A stretch of 31,268 nt of DNA from a virus. Below the pieces are notes generated by a model. That model saw nothing but the letters and a program-made list of their open reading frames with translations. It was not told where the DNA came from and searched no databases. Location of the stretch: positions 1 through 31,268 of IMG/VR virus record IMGVR_UViG_3300017773_000079; one strand, written 5' to 3'. Numbering within the stretch: the first letter of the stretch is position 1; the number at the start of each line of letters is the position of its first letter. Shown here one piece after another: positions 18,309 through 25,941 of this stretch. Made by a program: the position numbers and the translations under genes.

Positions 18309-18770
18309 CTATACCCCCGTTATGGTGGTGGTGTTGCAATCAAATCGACGCGACCCGAGCGTATCGGCCTCGTCCGTGAATTCGTTTTCGGCGTCCTCGA
18401 CGCTTTTTGCGTTGGTCGGGAACGCCATGGTGATCCAGGTATCTGCGTGCGCGTAGATCACCTGCTTGCGCCCAGCGGCCGCGGGGATGACCTGGTAGCC
18501 CTCTACCTCGATGGTCTCGCCGTCGCCCGTGTGAAAGGCTGCGTGGCCCTGGACGATGACAATCGTCGGGAGCTTGATGAGGGTGGCACAGAGCACGATG
18601 CCCGCCGGCACGACAATCGTGCGTGCGTACATTCCAGCGTGCAGGACATGAGAGGTCTCGAGCACGACCTGGGGTTCCTGTCGGACCAGTTGCTCGAACG
18701 CTCGGACTTGCTCGATCGTCTCGGCGGTCATTGCCGGGATCGTGGTTGTGGTCGCTGCCAGGGCTGTCAT
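18309..18770 (-). CDS. Cupin-like phage structural-module protein (153 aa)
   Basis: The start is ATG 18770, which overlaps the stop of the GNAT gene (ATGA); the longer open frame upstream is not real. After a Thr/Ala-rich N-terminus, residues 38-117 form a small beta-barrel pattern: SHVLHAGMYARTIVVPAG, TIVIVQGHAAFHTGDGETIEVEGYQVIPAAAGRKQVIYAHADT. This matches a family of small cupin-like proteins often found in phage structural operons. Histidines at 41, 44, 80 and 108 could bind a metal, but the exact cupin motif is not complete enough to claim catalysis. The function in the virion is unknown. The acidic tail (SVEDAENEFTDEAD) may be flexible. Confidence 0.72.
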   Translation of the reverse strand: MTALAATTTTIPAMTAETIEQVRAFEQLVRQEPQVVLETSHVLHAGMYARTIVVPAGIVLCATLIKLPTIVIVQGHAAFHTGDGETIEVEGYQVIPAAAGRKQVIYAHADTWITMAFPTNAKSVEDAENEFTDEADTLGSRRFDCNTTTITGV

Positions 18771-19216
18771 GCTGCCAGCCGCCGATAGAAAACGGTGTTG
18801 GCGGGCGCGTAGCCGGATCGCGGCAGGATGACCGACAGCGGACTGTCCGGTCGCGCGCTCAACAAAAGGACACCCGCCCCGAGCTCCTCGGACAGGCTCT
18901 CGGCTTTCCGTAACAGTTTGATGCCGGCGCCGCCGCGGCGATGCCTGGCGTCCACGAAATAGCTCTCGGCTGTCGCGCACGTCATATTGTAATGCGGGAG
19001 GACCGAGACGATCAGGCTCAAGAAACCAATCAATCTATCCCCCTGGTGCGCGCCCAGAATGTGCAGTAGTCCCGCTGCCTCCATCGATCGATAGATATGT
19101 GCCTTGTAGGACGGCATAGGCAGGTCATCGATGGCCGCTTCGGCGCGGTATGCGTCGGCCAGCGCGTCGAACTCAGGCGCGCTGGTGAGCTCCTCTAGGG
19201 TTATCTGTCGGATCAT
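18767..19216 (-). CDS. GNAT-family acetyltransferase, structural-module type (149 aa)
   Basis: A GNAT fold is suggested by RLIGFLSLIV (beta strand 4 region, 61-70), the acetyl-CoA pyrophosphate loop RRGGAG at residues 93-98 followed by IKLLRKAESLSEELGA, and a C-terminal SGYAPANTVFYRRL. The family moves acyl groups from acyl-CoA (sometimes acyl-ACP) to an amine. This subtype, with conserved HYN and YFVDARHRRGGAG segments, is recurrent between nozzle and internal virion genes in podophages, but its substrate is not known to me. It overlaps both neighbours by ATGA (nozzle stop upstream, cupin-like start downstream). A role in modifying a virion or host protein is an inference from location only. 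Confidence 0.85.
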   Translation of the reverse strand: MIRQITLEELTSAPEFDALADAYRAEAAIDDLPMPSYKAHIYRSMEAAGLLHILGAHQGDRLIGFLSLIVSVLPHYNMTCATAESYFVDARHRRGGAGIKLLRKAESLSEELGAGVLLLSARPDSPLSVILPRSGYAPANTVFYRRLAA

Positions 19217-21921
19217 GAGCTTGTATCGAGCTCCGGAGACAGGGCGAGGATGGTTGCCGGCAAAGGTGCGGTGCCCTGCAGCAACACGCGGATGTCGTCG
19301 TCGAAGCCGGCAGTGACGCCGAGGCGCAGTTCGCCCGAGAAGAAATTAACCGGATCGCCATCGATGTCGGTCGCTGCGCGCAGGTCGAGCTCTGTTGCGG
19401 TCCCCGTGACACCGTCCTCGACCGTCGCCAGGGAGAGCGCCCCCTCGCCTGTTTCCATAACGACAAGGATGACATCGGCGATTGATTTGGGTCGCCCCAG
19501 TGCGGACCCGTTATTCGATCCGAACGACAATTTCAGCGATTTAAATTTTCGGTCGTATTGCAGGCCGACGTGAACCAGCGACGCCTCGGCATCGAGCGTG
19601 ATCGCACCGCTGCTCACCACCTTCGATGCCTGGACCGCGCCGTCCGCAAAAATCTGAACGGTCTCTCCCTCCAGATGGCCGAGCCCGGAGATCGCGGATA
19701 CTTTTTCGCGGATCTCGCCGCCCGTCTTATATGTGCCGAACGCGGTCGTGTTCACGTTGACGCTGGATGTATCCTGCAGCTCGAAGGTGTTGGTGGTGAC
19801 GCCAGCCACCTTGAAACTTGTGTTGTTGAGTTCTGTCATGCCGACCACGCGGGTGATCCGGATGTCATCACCGTTGCTCAGACCATGGCTCGCACTGGTG
19901 ACGACGCCGGGGTTTGCTTTCGTGACGCCGGTGATCGCGAGCGGATTGTCGAGCGTCAGGCCGGAGTCGACATAGAAGGCGTCTTCCTGCAGATCCTCAT
20001 CACCATTAAAAATCTTCTCCATGCATTCGATCGTGCGAACGGTCGACCCGTTGATCTCGCGTTTGACGACGATCCACACCTCATCTCGAGCGGCGGAAGA
20101 TTTGAATTGGCCGCTGGCCGCTTGACCAGGAATAGTTGTTACACTTTCGACGACCGCGTTGGCGCCCTGGAAGCTGCCGCCAATGATATGCCGCGACCAT
20201 CCAAGGACGTCCTGGTCCGGTTGATAGGTGAGCGCTGATAACTGCCCGTCCCCGCGCACGCACCAGATCATGCTGTCCGGCTCTTGCTGGAATGCCATCT
20301 GGACGACACCGTCTTTTAGCACGCGGTCATTTAAGAGTGTCAGGTCGAACGCATCGAAACCCTCGAGGCCGTTGGACTGGATGACGTCCGCGAACTCGAC
20401 AATCTTTCGACCTTGCTTTTGGGCAAACACCAACCGGGACCGGATCTCGACCGGCGGGACCTTCGCGCAGCCGGACGTCACTTCGAAGTCCGCGGCGATG
20501 TCGCTCGGCGTCAGGATCGCGCCTTCGCTTCGCAGCGTCCAGTTCCCGTCCTGCGTGCCGATGATTGGTTTCTTACGGGCTGCGAACCAGAGGATCGTGT
20601 TGACCCGCTGGGCTGCCAGGCGAAACACGATCGAGCTGTCGTCGAGGGTGTCGCCTTCTTTGTCTGAATCCTGAAAGTTCTCGATGTCGCCGCTGACCGA
20701 CAGCCAAAACTTTTGCGGCTCTTTCAGGGTCGATGCCAGGGCCATGCGTTGCTGAATGAAACTGATCGCAGACGGCCATCCATCGGTGTCGTTGTATTCG
20801 CCAAGGCGCCAGTCGGTGGTGGTGCCGGTTGGCAGGGCTTCGCCGAGCACGTCCGCCGTGACGTTGAGGGTGTCTGTGAAACCGACGATCTGAGCGAACC
20901 CAAAATTTGAGCCGGACTTCATGCGAAGCATTCGCCCAACATCCGTCGCTCGGAAACCGAGGTCGTCATTGATGCCGGTGACAGCGGAAGCGGTGATCGT
21001 CACACCAAGACCGGTCCCGGCGGATGACGTCATTGTGGTCGTCTCGTCGTTCAGGTCGAGGTAGGGCCCGTCCTTAAACAGCACCTGCGTGAGCGACCAG
21101 GACGAATGACCAAACCGGTCGAGGCGATAGGGTCGCACCGCACCGCCCAGCGCGAGGTACATGACGTCGGCCGACTGCACATATGAGATATTGGGGAGGT
21201 CTGCCTCGAGGAAGGGGGATTGCAACTCGACGGGGACGTTGTCGAGGATCTCGATATTGTCGACTGACACGGTCTTCGCCATGTCGTTCTGGAACTCCAC
21301 AAAAAACGGCGAGGCTGCCGGTGTGAAGGCGACGGTGTGATATCCGACTTTGCTGACCTTGTCGGCGAGGAGCTGCGAGCCGCCGGCGGAGGATCCAACG
21401 CGGACGGTAACCTTGTCGCCCGCCGCACCGTGGACGGTGAAACGCATGACATGCTCGACGCCGGTGGTCGACGTTGTCACCGATTGCTGGGCCCGCCCTC
21501 CGCTTGCCGAGATGATCATTCGATCGTTGGTGGCGTCGTGGGTCAGGCTGCCCGCCGCGGCGGTCCAGTTCGAGACGTTATCGGCAAACGTCCCGTTCGT
21601 GATCGCCGCTCCGACATCCGCGGCGCTTATGATCGCCTGGTCTTTCAGGAACCGTATGGTCCCGGTCGACATTTCCAGGCAATAGGATTGGATATTGCTA
21701 AAGACAAATGGCAGCAACCAGGAGCGCACAGAATTTGATTTACAGTTCGCGATAAACCGCGTGCCGGGCCGGTACGTGAAACCGCCCTGGGGCAACGGGA
21801 TGATGTTTTCAAACTGACTGCCGGCGTTGGGGTATTTGGCAAACTGCAGTCGCGCCGCCATCTTCTCGCCAAACTCGCCAGCGTTAAACGATTCCTGGTT
21901 GGGTTGGGTCTGAAAACTCAA
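19213..21921 (-). CDS. Tail nozzle / tail tubular protein B-like (902 aa)
   Basis: This large, beta-rich protein sits directly after the adaptor, in the position of T7 gp12. The N-terminus QPNQESFNAGEFGEKMAARL followed by IIPLPQGGFTYRPGTRFIA is the hallmark start of this phage nozzle/stabilisation family. Internal segments such as FIQQRMALASTLKEPQKFW, NTILWFAARKKPIIGTQDG and KQGRKIVEFAD also fit. A central Ig-like or jelly-roll stretch is plausible (residues about 115-230), and a short beta module near 680-760 (VTKANPGVVTSASHGLSNG) resembles domains found in similar proteins. The protein should form the hexameric nozzle below the adaptor ring, through which DNA leaves. The ATG overlaps the adaptor stop by 4 bases. 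Length is slightly above the T7 gp12 size of about 794 residues. Confidence 0.85.
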   Translation of the reverse strand: MSFQTQPNQESFNAGEFGEKMAARLQFAKYPNAGSQFENIIPLPQGGFTYRPGTRFIANCKSNSVRSWLLPFVFSNIQSYCLEMSTGTIRFLKDQAIISAADVGAAITNGTFADNVSNWTAAAGSLTHDATNDRMIISASGGRAQQSVTTSTTGVEHVMRFTVHGAAGDKVTVRVGSSAGGSQLLADKVSKVGYHTVAFTPAASPFFVEFQNDMAKTVSVDNIEILDNVPVELQSPFLEADLPNISYVQSADVMYLALGGAVRPYRLDRFGHSSWSLTQVLFKDGPYLDLNDETTTMTSSAGTGLGVTITASAVTGINDDLGFRATDVGRMLRMKSGSNFGFAQIVGFTDTLNVTADVLGEALPTGTTTDWRLGEYNDTDGWPSAISFIQQRMALASTLKEPQKFWLSVSGDIENFQDSDKEGDTLDDSSIVFRLAAQRVNTILWFAARKKPIIGTQDGNWTLRSEGAILTPSDIAADFEVTSGCAKVPPVEIRSRLVFAQKQGRKIVEFADVIQSNGLEGFDAFDLTLLNDRVLKDGVVQMAFQQEPDSMIWCVRGDGQLSALTYQPDQDVLGWSRHIIGGSFQGANAVVESVTTIPGQAASGQFKSSAARDEVWIVVKREINGSTVRTIECMEKIFNGDEDLQEDAFYVDSGLTLDNPLAITGVTKANPGVVTSASHGLSNGDDIRITRVVGMTELNNTSFKVAGVTTNTFELQDTSSVNVNTTAFGTYKTGGEIREKVSAISGLGHLEGETVQIFADGAVQASKVVSSGAITLDAEASLVHVGLQYDRKFKSLKLSFGSNNGSALGRPKSIADVILVVMETGEGALSLATVEDGVTGTATELDLRAATDIDGDPVNFFSGELRLGVTAGFDDDIRVLLQGTAPLPATILALSPELDTSS

Positions 21922-22541
21922 GAGGGCGGATCCCCAGGCTCATAGCTGCGCCCGCCGCCAAAGCGCGCCGAGATAAAACTGCTCTCGGGGAGCTGATCCG
22001 CGAAGTTCTGGATCGCGTCGGTGGATTTCGCGAAGGGTAAATCCTGGTCGTGGAATTGAGCGAATAGCTCTTTGGAAAGACTGACCGAGCTCGAGAGCGC
22101 TGTCGCGAGCTGGGCTGCGACGAGCTTCGACAGAGCGCGCCGGAACGTCGGGGGCATTTTGTTCGGATCCTCGACACGACCGACATAGCGCAGATAGATC
22201 TCGTCGGCGTCGGCAAGGATCTGATCGCCTTCAATCTTATATGCCACCATATCATCGCCGGTGTCGTGCTCATGCACAGACATCACACGAATGAAGTCGG
22301 CCGGGAGCTGGTAGGCGTGATCCCATTCGAATGCCGGTGCGCTATCGGCAGATAGCTGGCCGAGCTGGACGCGTCGGGTGGCAAAATTCCAATGATGCAT
22401 GTCGAGCAGTAGATCGCGCATTTCGTCATAGACCAGTTCCGCCGCGTTCGCCTCTTTGGTGCCGGACGTCAGCGACGTGATCTGCTTCGAGTGCTTGATC
22501 AGTTGCAGCGCGATGTTGCAGATCGAGACCTCGGAGGCCAT
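21918..22541 (-). CDS. Head-to-tail adaptor / tail tubular protein A-like (207 aa)
   Basis: The sequence MASEVSICNIALQLIKHSKQITSL, followed by AAELVYDEMRDLLLDMHHWNFATRRVQL and AYQLPADFIRVMSV, is characteristic of the gp11-like adaptor family of podophages. A YLRYVGRVEDPNKMPPTFRRALSKLVAAQLA helix completes the signature. The protein forms the dodecameric ring linking portal to nozzle. Length matches the family (about 190-210 residues). A GAGGCGG sequence lies upstream of the ATG, and the preceding gene ends only 3 bases away. The TGA overlaps the nozzle ATG (ATGA). Confidence 0.88.
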   Translation of the reverse strand: MASEVSICNIALQLIKHSKQITSLTSGTKEANAAELVYDEMRDLLLDMHHWNFATRRVQLGQLSADSAPAFEWDHAYQLPADFIRVMSVHEHDTGDDMVAYKIEGDQILADADEIYLRYVGRVEDPNKMPPTFRRALSKLVAAQLATALSSSVSLSKELFAQFHDQDLPFAKSTDAIQNFADQLPESSFISARFGGGRSYEPGDPPS

Positions 22542-22544
22542 CCG

Positions 22545-22865
22545 CTATGCCGCCTCTTTGACAGGCGCGGCCGCTTTGCGTTTGGGTTTGTTAAACTGTT
22601 GCCAGGCGCCGACGGGCTCGATGACGGTCGTCTCGGGGGAGATGGCGATCACCTCATACCAGCGCTTCGACCAGGACTTGTCCTCGTGCTTGATGTTCAC
22701 GCGGATCTCGTCGCCGGGTGCGAAGTAGCGGCTCGAGATATTATGGAAATAGTTGTCGGCGTCGACATCGTCTTTAGTGTGGTGCTCGGGCGTATAGTTG
22801 AACTGGCTGCCGAACTTCAGACGAGAGATGTACTCGATGTCTTCCGGTCGCGATCGCGCGGTCAT
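22545..22865 (-). CDS. Small head-module protein of unknown function (106 aa)
   Basis: I start this gene at ATG 22865 (MTARSRPEDIEYISRLKF), which has GAGG six bases upstream. The longer open frame runs back through the terminator and is unlikely. The product is polar, with an acidic/aromatic first half (QFNYTPEHHTKDDVDADNYFHNI), a middle that looks like a small beta barrel (FAPGDEIRVNIKHEDKSWSKRWYEVIAISPETTVIEPVG), and a basic Ala/Pro/Lys tail. I recognise no named family. As the first gene after the capsid terminator and just before the adaptor, it may be a head completion or minor capsid protein. Confidence 0.75.
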   Translation of the reverse strand: MTARSRPEDIEYISRLKFGSQFNYTPEHHTKDDVDADNYFHNISSRYFAPGDEIRVNIKHEDKSWSKRWYEVIAISPETTVIEPVGAWQQFNKPKRKAAAPVKEAA

Positions 22866-22887
22866 GGGGAACCTCATAAATGTTTTG

Positions 22888-22919
22888 GAAAGAAAAGGGG
22901 CGACCCGAAAGCCGCCCCT
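22888..22919 (-). terminator. Intrinsic terminator after the capsid genes
   Basis: On the minus strand AGGGGCG (22919-22913) pairs perfectly with CGCCCCT (22902-22896) across a 10-base loop and is followed by a T-rich tract (TTTCTTTCC). It lies 7 bases beyond the stop of the 88-aa capsid-linked gene. In T7, the T-phi terminator occupies the same place, after gene 10, and limits transcription of tail genes relative to capsid. The same effect is likely here. Confidence 0.82.
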
Positions 22920-22926
22920 GATCCGA

Positions 22927-23193
22927 TTAGTCGCCGTCAGTCTCAGCGACGGCAGTGCCGTCCGAGACGTCGCACGTTGACACTCCGTCACAGCTCAACA
23001 CTGTTACGAAATGTGTGGTCGGCGTCGCGGTGTCGATCACGATCATAAGATCGCGAACCGACAACATCGGCGCCGCATCCGCGAAGTAATTCGCGGTGTT
23101 CACAGTTGCAATTGCATCTGCGGATTTATAAACCCACATTTTGAACCCAGCGCCGTGGGCCAGTTGGGTTAAGTTTGAAGCTGAATAAGCCAT
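22927..23193 (-). CDS. Capsid-linked small protein (88 aa), possible decoration protein
   Basis: The start MAYSASNLTQLAHGAGFKMWVYKSADAIATVNTANYFADAAPML is close to a conserved small protein found next to the major capsid gene in many podophages. It then has LSVRDLMIVIDTATPTTHFVTVLS and an acidic end (VSDGTAVAETDGD). Its predicted beta-rich content and its place between the capsid gene and the terminator suggest high expression, as expected of a head decoration or cement protein, though I know of no demonstrated role. A strong AGGAGGG site precedes the ATG, and only 12 bases separate it from the capsid stop. Two cysteines (68, 74) are present in the C-terminal part. Confidence 0.8.
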   Translation of the reverse strand: MAYSASNLTQLAHGAGFKMWVYKSADAIATVNTANYFADAAPMLSVRDLMIVIDTATPTTHFVTVLSCDGVSTCDVSDGTAVAETDGD

Positions 23194-23205
23194 ATCAAAT
23201 CCCTC

Positions 23206-24096
23206 CTAGCTCGTTGCGATGGCAGTGGTGTCATTGAGGTTGGCCTCAATAACGCCGGTGTCATCAATCATGACAGCGGCACCACTCATCATGTGGTTGA
23301 TGAAATACGCCGCACGATCACCGTGCCACGTAATGTCAGCACTGACGTTTTCGCCGCCGCTGACGTTTCGATCGGCCTTCTGAATCGCGTATCCCACGGC
23401 GTTCTTGTGGTACACGAAACACTTCGCCGTTGAGGTGCCTTGCCCTGGGAGGGCCGGAAGCATTCCCCATTTTACACCTAACCAGTCGCGCATCTTGCGA
23501 TGCCCCGGAATGCCCTCGCCAAAGGGTAATCCGTTGGCTCCGACATAGTCGGAAGAAGCGAATGATTCGACGGTCATCGCCTGGGCATAAGCACGCGGTG
23601 TTAACACACCATAACGCTGCCCGTCGTTTGGAACGCTGTTGGCGTCCAGGGCTTCGACCATTGAGATCAGCCCGGCCTGAATAGCCGCCGACGAGGTTAC
23701 CGCAAGGGTAACGGTCGATTGCGTGGTGCTATCGAGTACGGTCGTGATCTGCGAGTCCACCTTTCTCCCCAAGGCCATGGCGCCCGATTTTGCATAAGCG
23801 AGTCGGACATCGATATTGACTTTGGCTTCGTCAAGGCTGTCGCTCCATTCGCCAGCGTAGAAGTCTGCTAACGCAACGGATGGTGCAGTGTGCGTCACGT
23901 TCATCGGTGTGATTTCACCATGGCGTGACTTGGTGGTTGCGGTGCCGGTGCCCAGTTTCTGGAAGTGAGCGGTGGAACCAACGATACCGTCTTTGAGGAA
24001 GACGGTGTCCTTTAGCATTGAGCCTTCGCGTTGAAATACATGGTGTAAATCAGTCATGTACTCTTGTACGAAGGACGTCGTGATTGAAGTAGCCAT
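23206..24096 (-). CDS. Major capsid protein (296 aa)
   Basis: The start MATSITTSFVQEY at 24096 is preceded by TGGAGGC with a 7-base spacer; the 14 extra upstream codons are not supported. The protein has an HK97-like capsid pattern as seen in podophages: an N-terminal helix (FVQEYMTDLHHVFQREGSML), an E-loop-like DGIVGSTAHFQKLGTGTATTKSRHGEITP, an A-domain with GQRYGVLTPRAYAQAM, and the terminal VYHKNAVGYAIQKAD and ITWHGDRAAYFINHMMSGAAVMID. Length is typical for this family (about 300-340). It is the T7 gp10 counterpart by position, downstream of scaffold and followed by a terminator. I see no evident slippery sequence for a gp10B-type frameshift product. Confidence 0.9.
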   Translation of the reverse strand: MATSITTSFVQEYMTDLHHVFQREGSMLKDTVFLKDGIVGSTAHFQKLGTGTATTKSRHGEITPMNVTHTAPSVALADFYAGEWSDSLDEAKVNIDVRLAYAKSGAMALGRKVDSQITTVLDSTTQSTVTLAVTSSAAIQAGLISMVEALDANSVPNDGQRYGVLTPRAYAQAMTVESFASSDYVGANGLPFGEGIPGHRKMRDWLGVKWGMLPALPGQGTSTAKCFVYHKNAVGYAIQKADRNVSGGENVSADITWHGDRAAYFINHMMSGAAVMIDDTGVIEANLNDTTAIATS

Positions 24097-24276
24097 CTGG
24101 CTTGCCTCCATTCGAGAGTGTTGTCGAGTGGGGTGCAAACCTCTTCCGGGATAGCCGAGCGGAACGGTTGCGGGATGCCCTTCGCAGGGGCCGCGAATAG
24201 TTCCCAGTCAGCGCCTCAGAGTTGCGGTGTACGCTTGTCTGCCGGGCCGCAGAGCGGGGTGCCGGCGGGGCGTTGG
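24097..24276 (-). other. 180-bp non-coding leader between acyl carrier protein and major capsid genes
   Basis: This is one of only three large gaps in the operon. It contains the capsid Shine-Dalgarno site (24104-24110). I found no copy of the 15-bp promoter-like motif, no convincing -35/-10 pair and no terminator. Several GC-rich segments (for example around 24190-24265) could fold. An mRNA leader or processing region for high capsid expression is possible but unproven. Confidence 0.5.
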
Positions 24277-24519
24277 TTATTCGGAGACTGACGCCTCAGA
24301 ATTCTTGAGCCGATCGATGGCGCCGGAGAGGTCTGCCATTGTCGTGAACCCTCCGTCGAAGTCGGTCGGAATCTTGATGTCGTATGCCTCTTCGATCTCG
24401 AAGATGAGCTCGACAAAATCCAGGCTGTCGATTTGGAGATTCGAAATCTCGGTCGACGGTTGAATCCATTCGGCCGGCATTGCCGCTTTAGCGGCGACCA
24501 GCTCGGTTAACTTGTCCAT
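24277..24519 (-). CDS. Acyl carrier protein (80 aa) within the capsid module
   Basis: The start ATG 24519 overlaps the stop of the 85-aa gene (TGATG) and has AGG seven bases upstream. The sequence is a complete acyl carrier protein: helix 1 (MDKLTELVAAKAAM), EISNLQIDSLDFVELIFEIEEAYDIKIP with Ser32 in the DSL phosphopantetheine site, and helix 4 (TTMADLSGAIDRLKN). A holo-ACP synthase would attach 4'-phosphopantetheine at Ser32; the carrier would then hold acyl or malonyl groups as thioesters. No partner synthase, ligase or phosphopantetheinyl transferase is visible nearby. The only possible partners in the window are two GNAT-fold proteins. Placement between scaffold and capsid genes is unusual and suggests a virion- or assembly-linked role, or expression at high late levels. 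ACP identity is clear; function is not. Confidence 0.92.
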   Translation of the reverse strand: MDKLTELVAAKAAMPAEWIQPSTEISNLQIDSLDFVELIFEIEEAYDIKIPTDFDGGFTTMADLSGAIDRLKNSEASVSE

Positions 24520-24776
24520 CAGTGTACCTGCAGGTCCTCCCAAGAGGCCGGGTGCATGAACAGCGGCGTGGTGTTGCCCATCCATGCACCCTCGATGTTA
24601 AATTCAAAATACTCGATTGCTTCGTCGTTCGACATGCCGTGGCCGTCCATCAGGATCTCGATGACACGCTCGACCGCGTACACGACAACCGGCGGCTGAC
24701 CGCAGCGGTAGCCGACCCCGATGATCGCGGCATCGAAACCTCTCGCGACGGTCAGCTCGTCCGGGTCTGCAATCAT
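24519..24776 (-). CDS. Conserved 85-aa protein of unknown function
   Basis: The conserved core is FDAAIIGVGYRCGQPPVVVYAVERVIEILMDGHGMSNDEAIEYFEFNIEGAWMGNTTPLFM. Related small proteins with AIIGVxxRCGQ, a helix, and EAxEYFEFNxxGAxxGxxTP occur widely in phages and bacteria, as far as I recall. No biochemical role is known to me. Cys26 and the invariant Gly/Asn residues stand out. The ATG overlaps the scaffold stop (ATGA), and its TGA overlaps the acyl carrier protein start, so the three are translationally coupled. The place between scaffold and capsid raises the possibility of an assembly factor, without direct evidence. Confidence 0.82.
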   Translation of the reverse strand: MIADPDELTVARGFDAAIIGVGYRCGQPPVVVYAVERVIEILMDGHGMSNDEAIEYFEFNIEGAWMGNTTPLFMHPASWEDLQVH

Positions 24777-25633
24777 ACAGCTCGACCAGCTCCAACGACG
24801 CTTTCATTGCCGTGTAGCTTTTCCGCCAGGGCGGAGCGCTGCACCGATAGCGACGCCGCCTGCGATCGATCACCACGCTGATAGGCCGTGTGGATGTCGC
24901 GGGACAGTGTGTCGTACTGCGTCTGCATGTCCGCCGCTGCGTCGCTTCCGGCGATGCCGAAACGCAGTTGACCTTCGTTCGTCAGGCGCCCGACCTCTGC
25001 CATCTGGCGCACGAACGCGGGGTGGCTGCCGAGCAGCGTGCCGTCTCTGAGCTCGAGCTGCACGAGGTCAGGGGATGCCGTCAGGTAGTCGTTCGCAAAA
25101 GCGACATTCTCGTCGTAGCTGGATCCCCACTCCTTTCGGAGATCGGCCTCGGTTTTGGTCATATATTCCTGATCTCGCCGAGCGATTTCAGCCTTACCGG
25201 TGGCTTCGATCTCGAGATATTTCGACAGCATAGCGCTGACGACGGCCTGGCTCGCACCTTTGGCGTGCATGTCGGCGACGATCGCTTTGATCGGTGTCTG
25301 GTACTCCTCAGTGTCGTAAAGCTCGCTGTCGAAACCTTCCGGCTGCGACAGATCGTAATCGTCCAGGGTCTCGGGCACGCCCATCTGTTTGTTGAACTTG
25401 GCGCGGTCCTCATCCGACGCGTCGTCGCCTGGCATTTTCACGCGTTGGCTGAGTTCGCGGTTCGCCTCATAGAGCGCATTCGCCATGGCGGCCGGTGTTG
25501 TGTAGCGGCCGGCAAGACCGCGGACCTTGTCGTCCTCGATGCCGTCCATCCACGATTGCTGCTCGGTTGTTGCCTCAGTGGCCTCCGGGGTAGCCGTCTC
25601 CTCGACAGCGCCTTCGGTCATTTCTTCGGACAT
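24773..25633 (-). CDS. Scaffold / capsid assembly protein (286 aa)
   Basis: The protein is acidic and helical with a low-complexity N-terminus (MSEEMTEGAVEETATPEATEATTEQQSWMDGIEDDKVRGLAGRYTTPAAMANALYEANREL). It contains the typical phage scaffold middle (MPGDDASDEDRAKFNKQMGVPETLDDYDL), a helix region (AEIARRDQEYMTKTEADLRKEWGSSYDENVAFANDYL) and a basic C-terminus. It guides procapsid assembly and leaves before DNA packaging. An AGAGGAT site lies 8 bases before the ATG, and the upstream stop is 2 bases away. Position between portal and capsid agrees with T7 gene 9. Its stop overlaps the next ATG. Confidence 0.88.
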   Translation of the reverse strand: MSEEMTEGAVEETATPEATEATTEQQSWMDGIEDDKVRGLAGRYTTPAAMANALYEANRELSQRVKMPGDDASDEDRAKFNKQMGVPETLDDYDLSQPEGFDSELYDTEEYQTPIKAIVADMHAKGASQAVVSAMLSKYLEIEATGKAEIARRDQEYMTKTEADLRKEWGSSYDENVAFANDYLTASPDLVQLELRDGTLLGSHPAFVRQMAEVGRLTNEGQLRFGIAGSDAAADMQTQYDTLSRDIHTAYQRGDRSQAASLSVQRSALAEKLHGNESVVGAGRAV

Positions 25634-25635
25634 TT

Positions 25636-25941
25636 TTATAGATCCTCTAGGTTGTTAAGGTCAGCGTATAGCGCCGCCTTCAGTCGGGCGGCGATCTCTC
25701 GTTTTCCAGCCCATCGCTGGAGTTCGTTGTTGTCGAGTGGCGGGATGCGGCCACCGTCATCGGAGACGTCGTACTCGCCGCACCAGCTCATCAACATGAA
25801 CAGAACACGGCGGCCGAGGCCCTTGTCTTCGAGGAACAAGGTTCGAAAGTCTCGAGCGACATCCGCCGGTCCGTGGCGATGCAGATCGACAGACGTGACG
25901 AGCTGCTTGTGGAAATCCTCGAGATCCGGTCGGACTGTCAT
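25636..25941 (-). CDS. Bbp19-like small head-module protein (101 aa)
   Basis: The segment DVARDFRTLFLEDKGLGRRVLFMLMSWCGEYDV, followed by NNELQRWAGKREIAARLKAAL, matches the pattern of the Bbp19 family of phage BPP-1 and relatives (DFRxxFxxxxGRRVLxxLxxxCGxF, then an xGxRxxxxxLxxxL helix). It is an all-helical small protein of unknown role, encoded near the portal or scaffold. The ATG follows immediately after the portal TAG, with no gap. Family assignment is from memory. Confidence 0.78.
   Translation of the reverse strand: MTVRPDLEDFHKQLVTSVDLHRHGPADVARDFRTLFLEDKGLGRRVLFMLMSWCGEYDVSDDGGRIPPLDNNELQRWAGKREIAARLKAALYADLNNLEDL

Noticed and set aside
23206-23230. Possible T7 gp10B-like frameshift at the end of the capsid gene
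   Set aside because: No slippery heptamer or downstream pseudoknot is visible before the stop, and the next gene has its own strong ribosome-binding site.
24097-24276. A promoter directly before the major capsid gene, as in T7 phi10
   Set aside because: No copy of the 15-bp motif and no convincing -35/-10 pair were found there.
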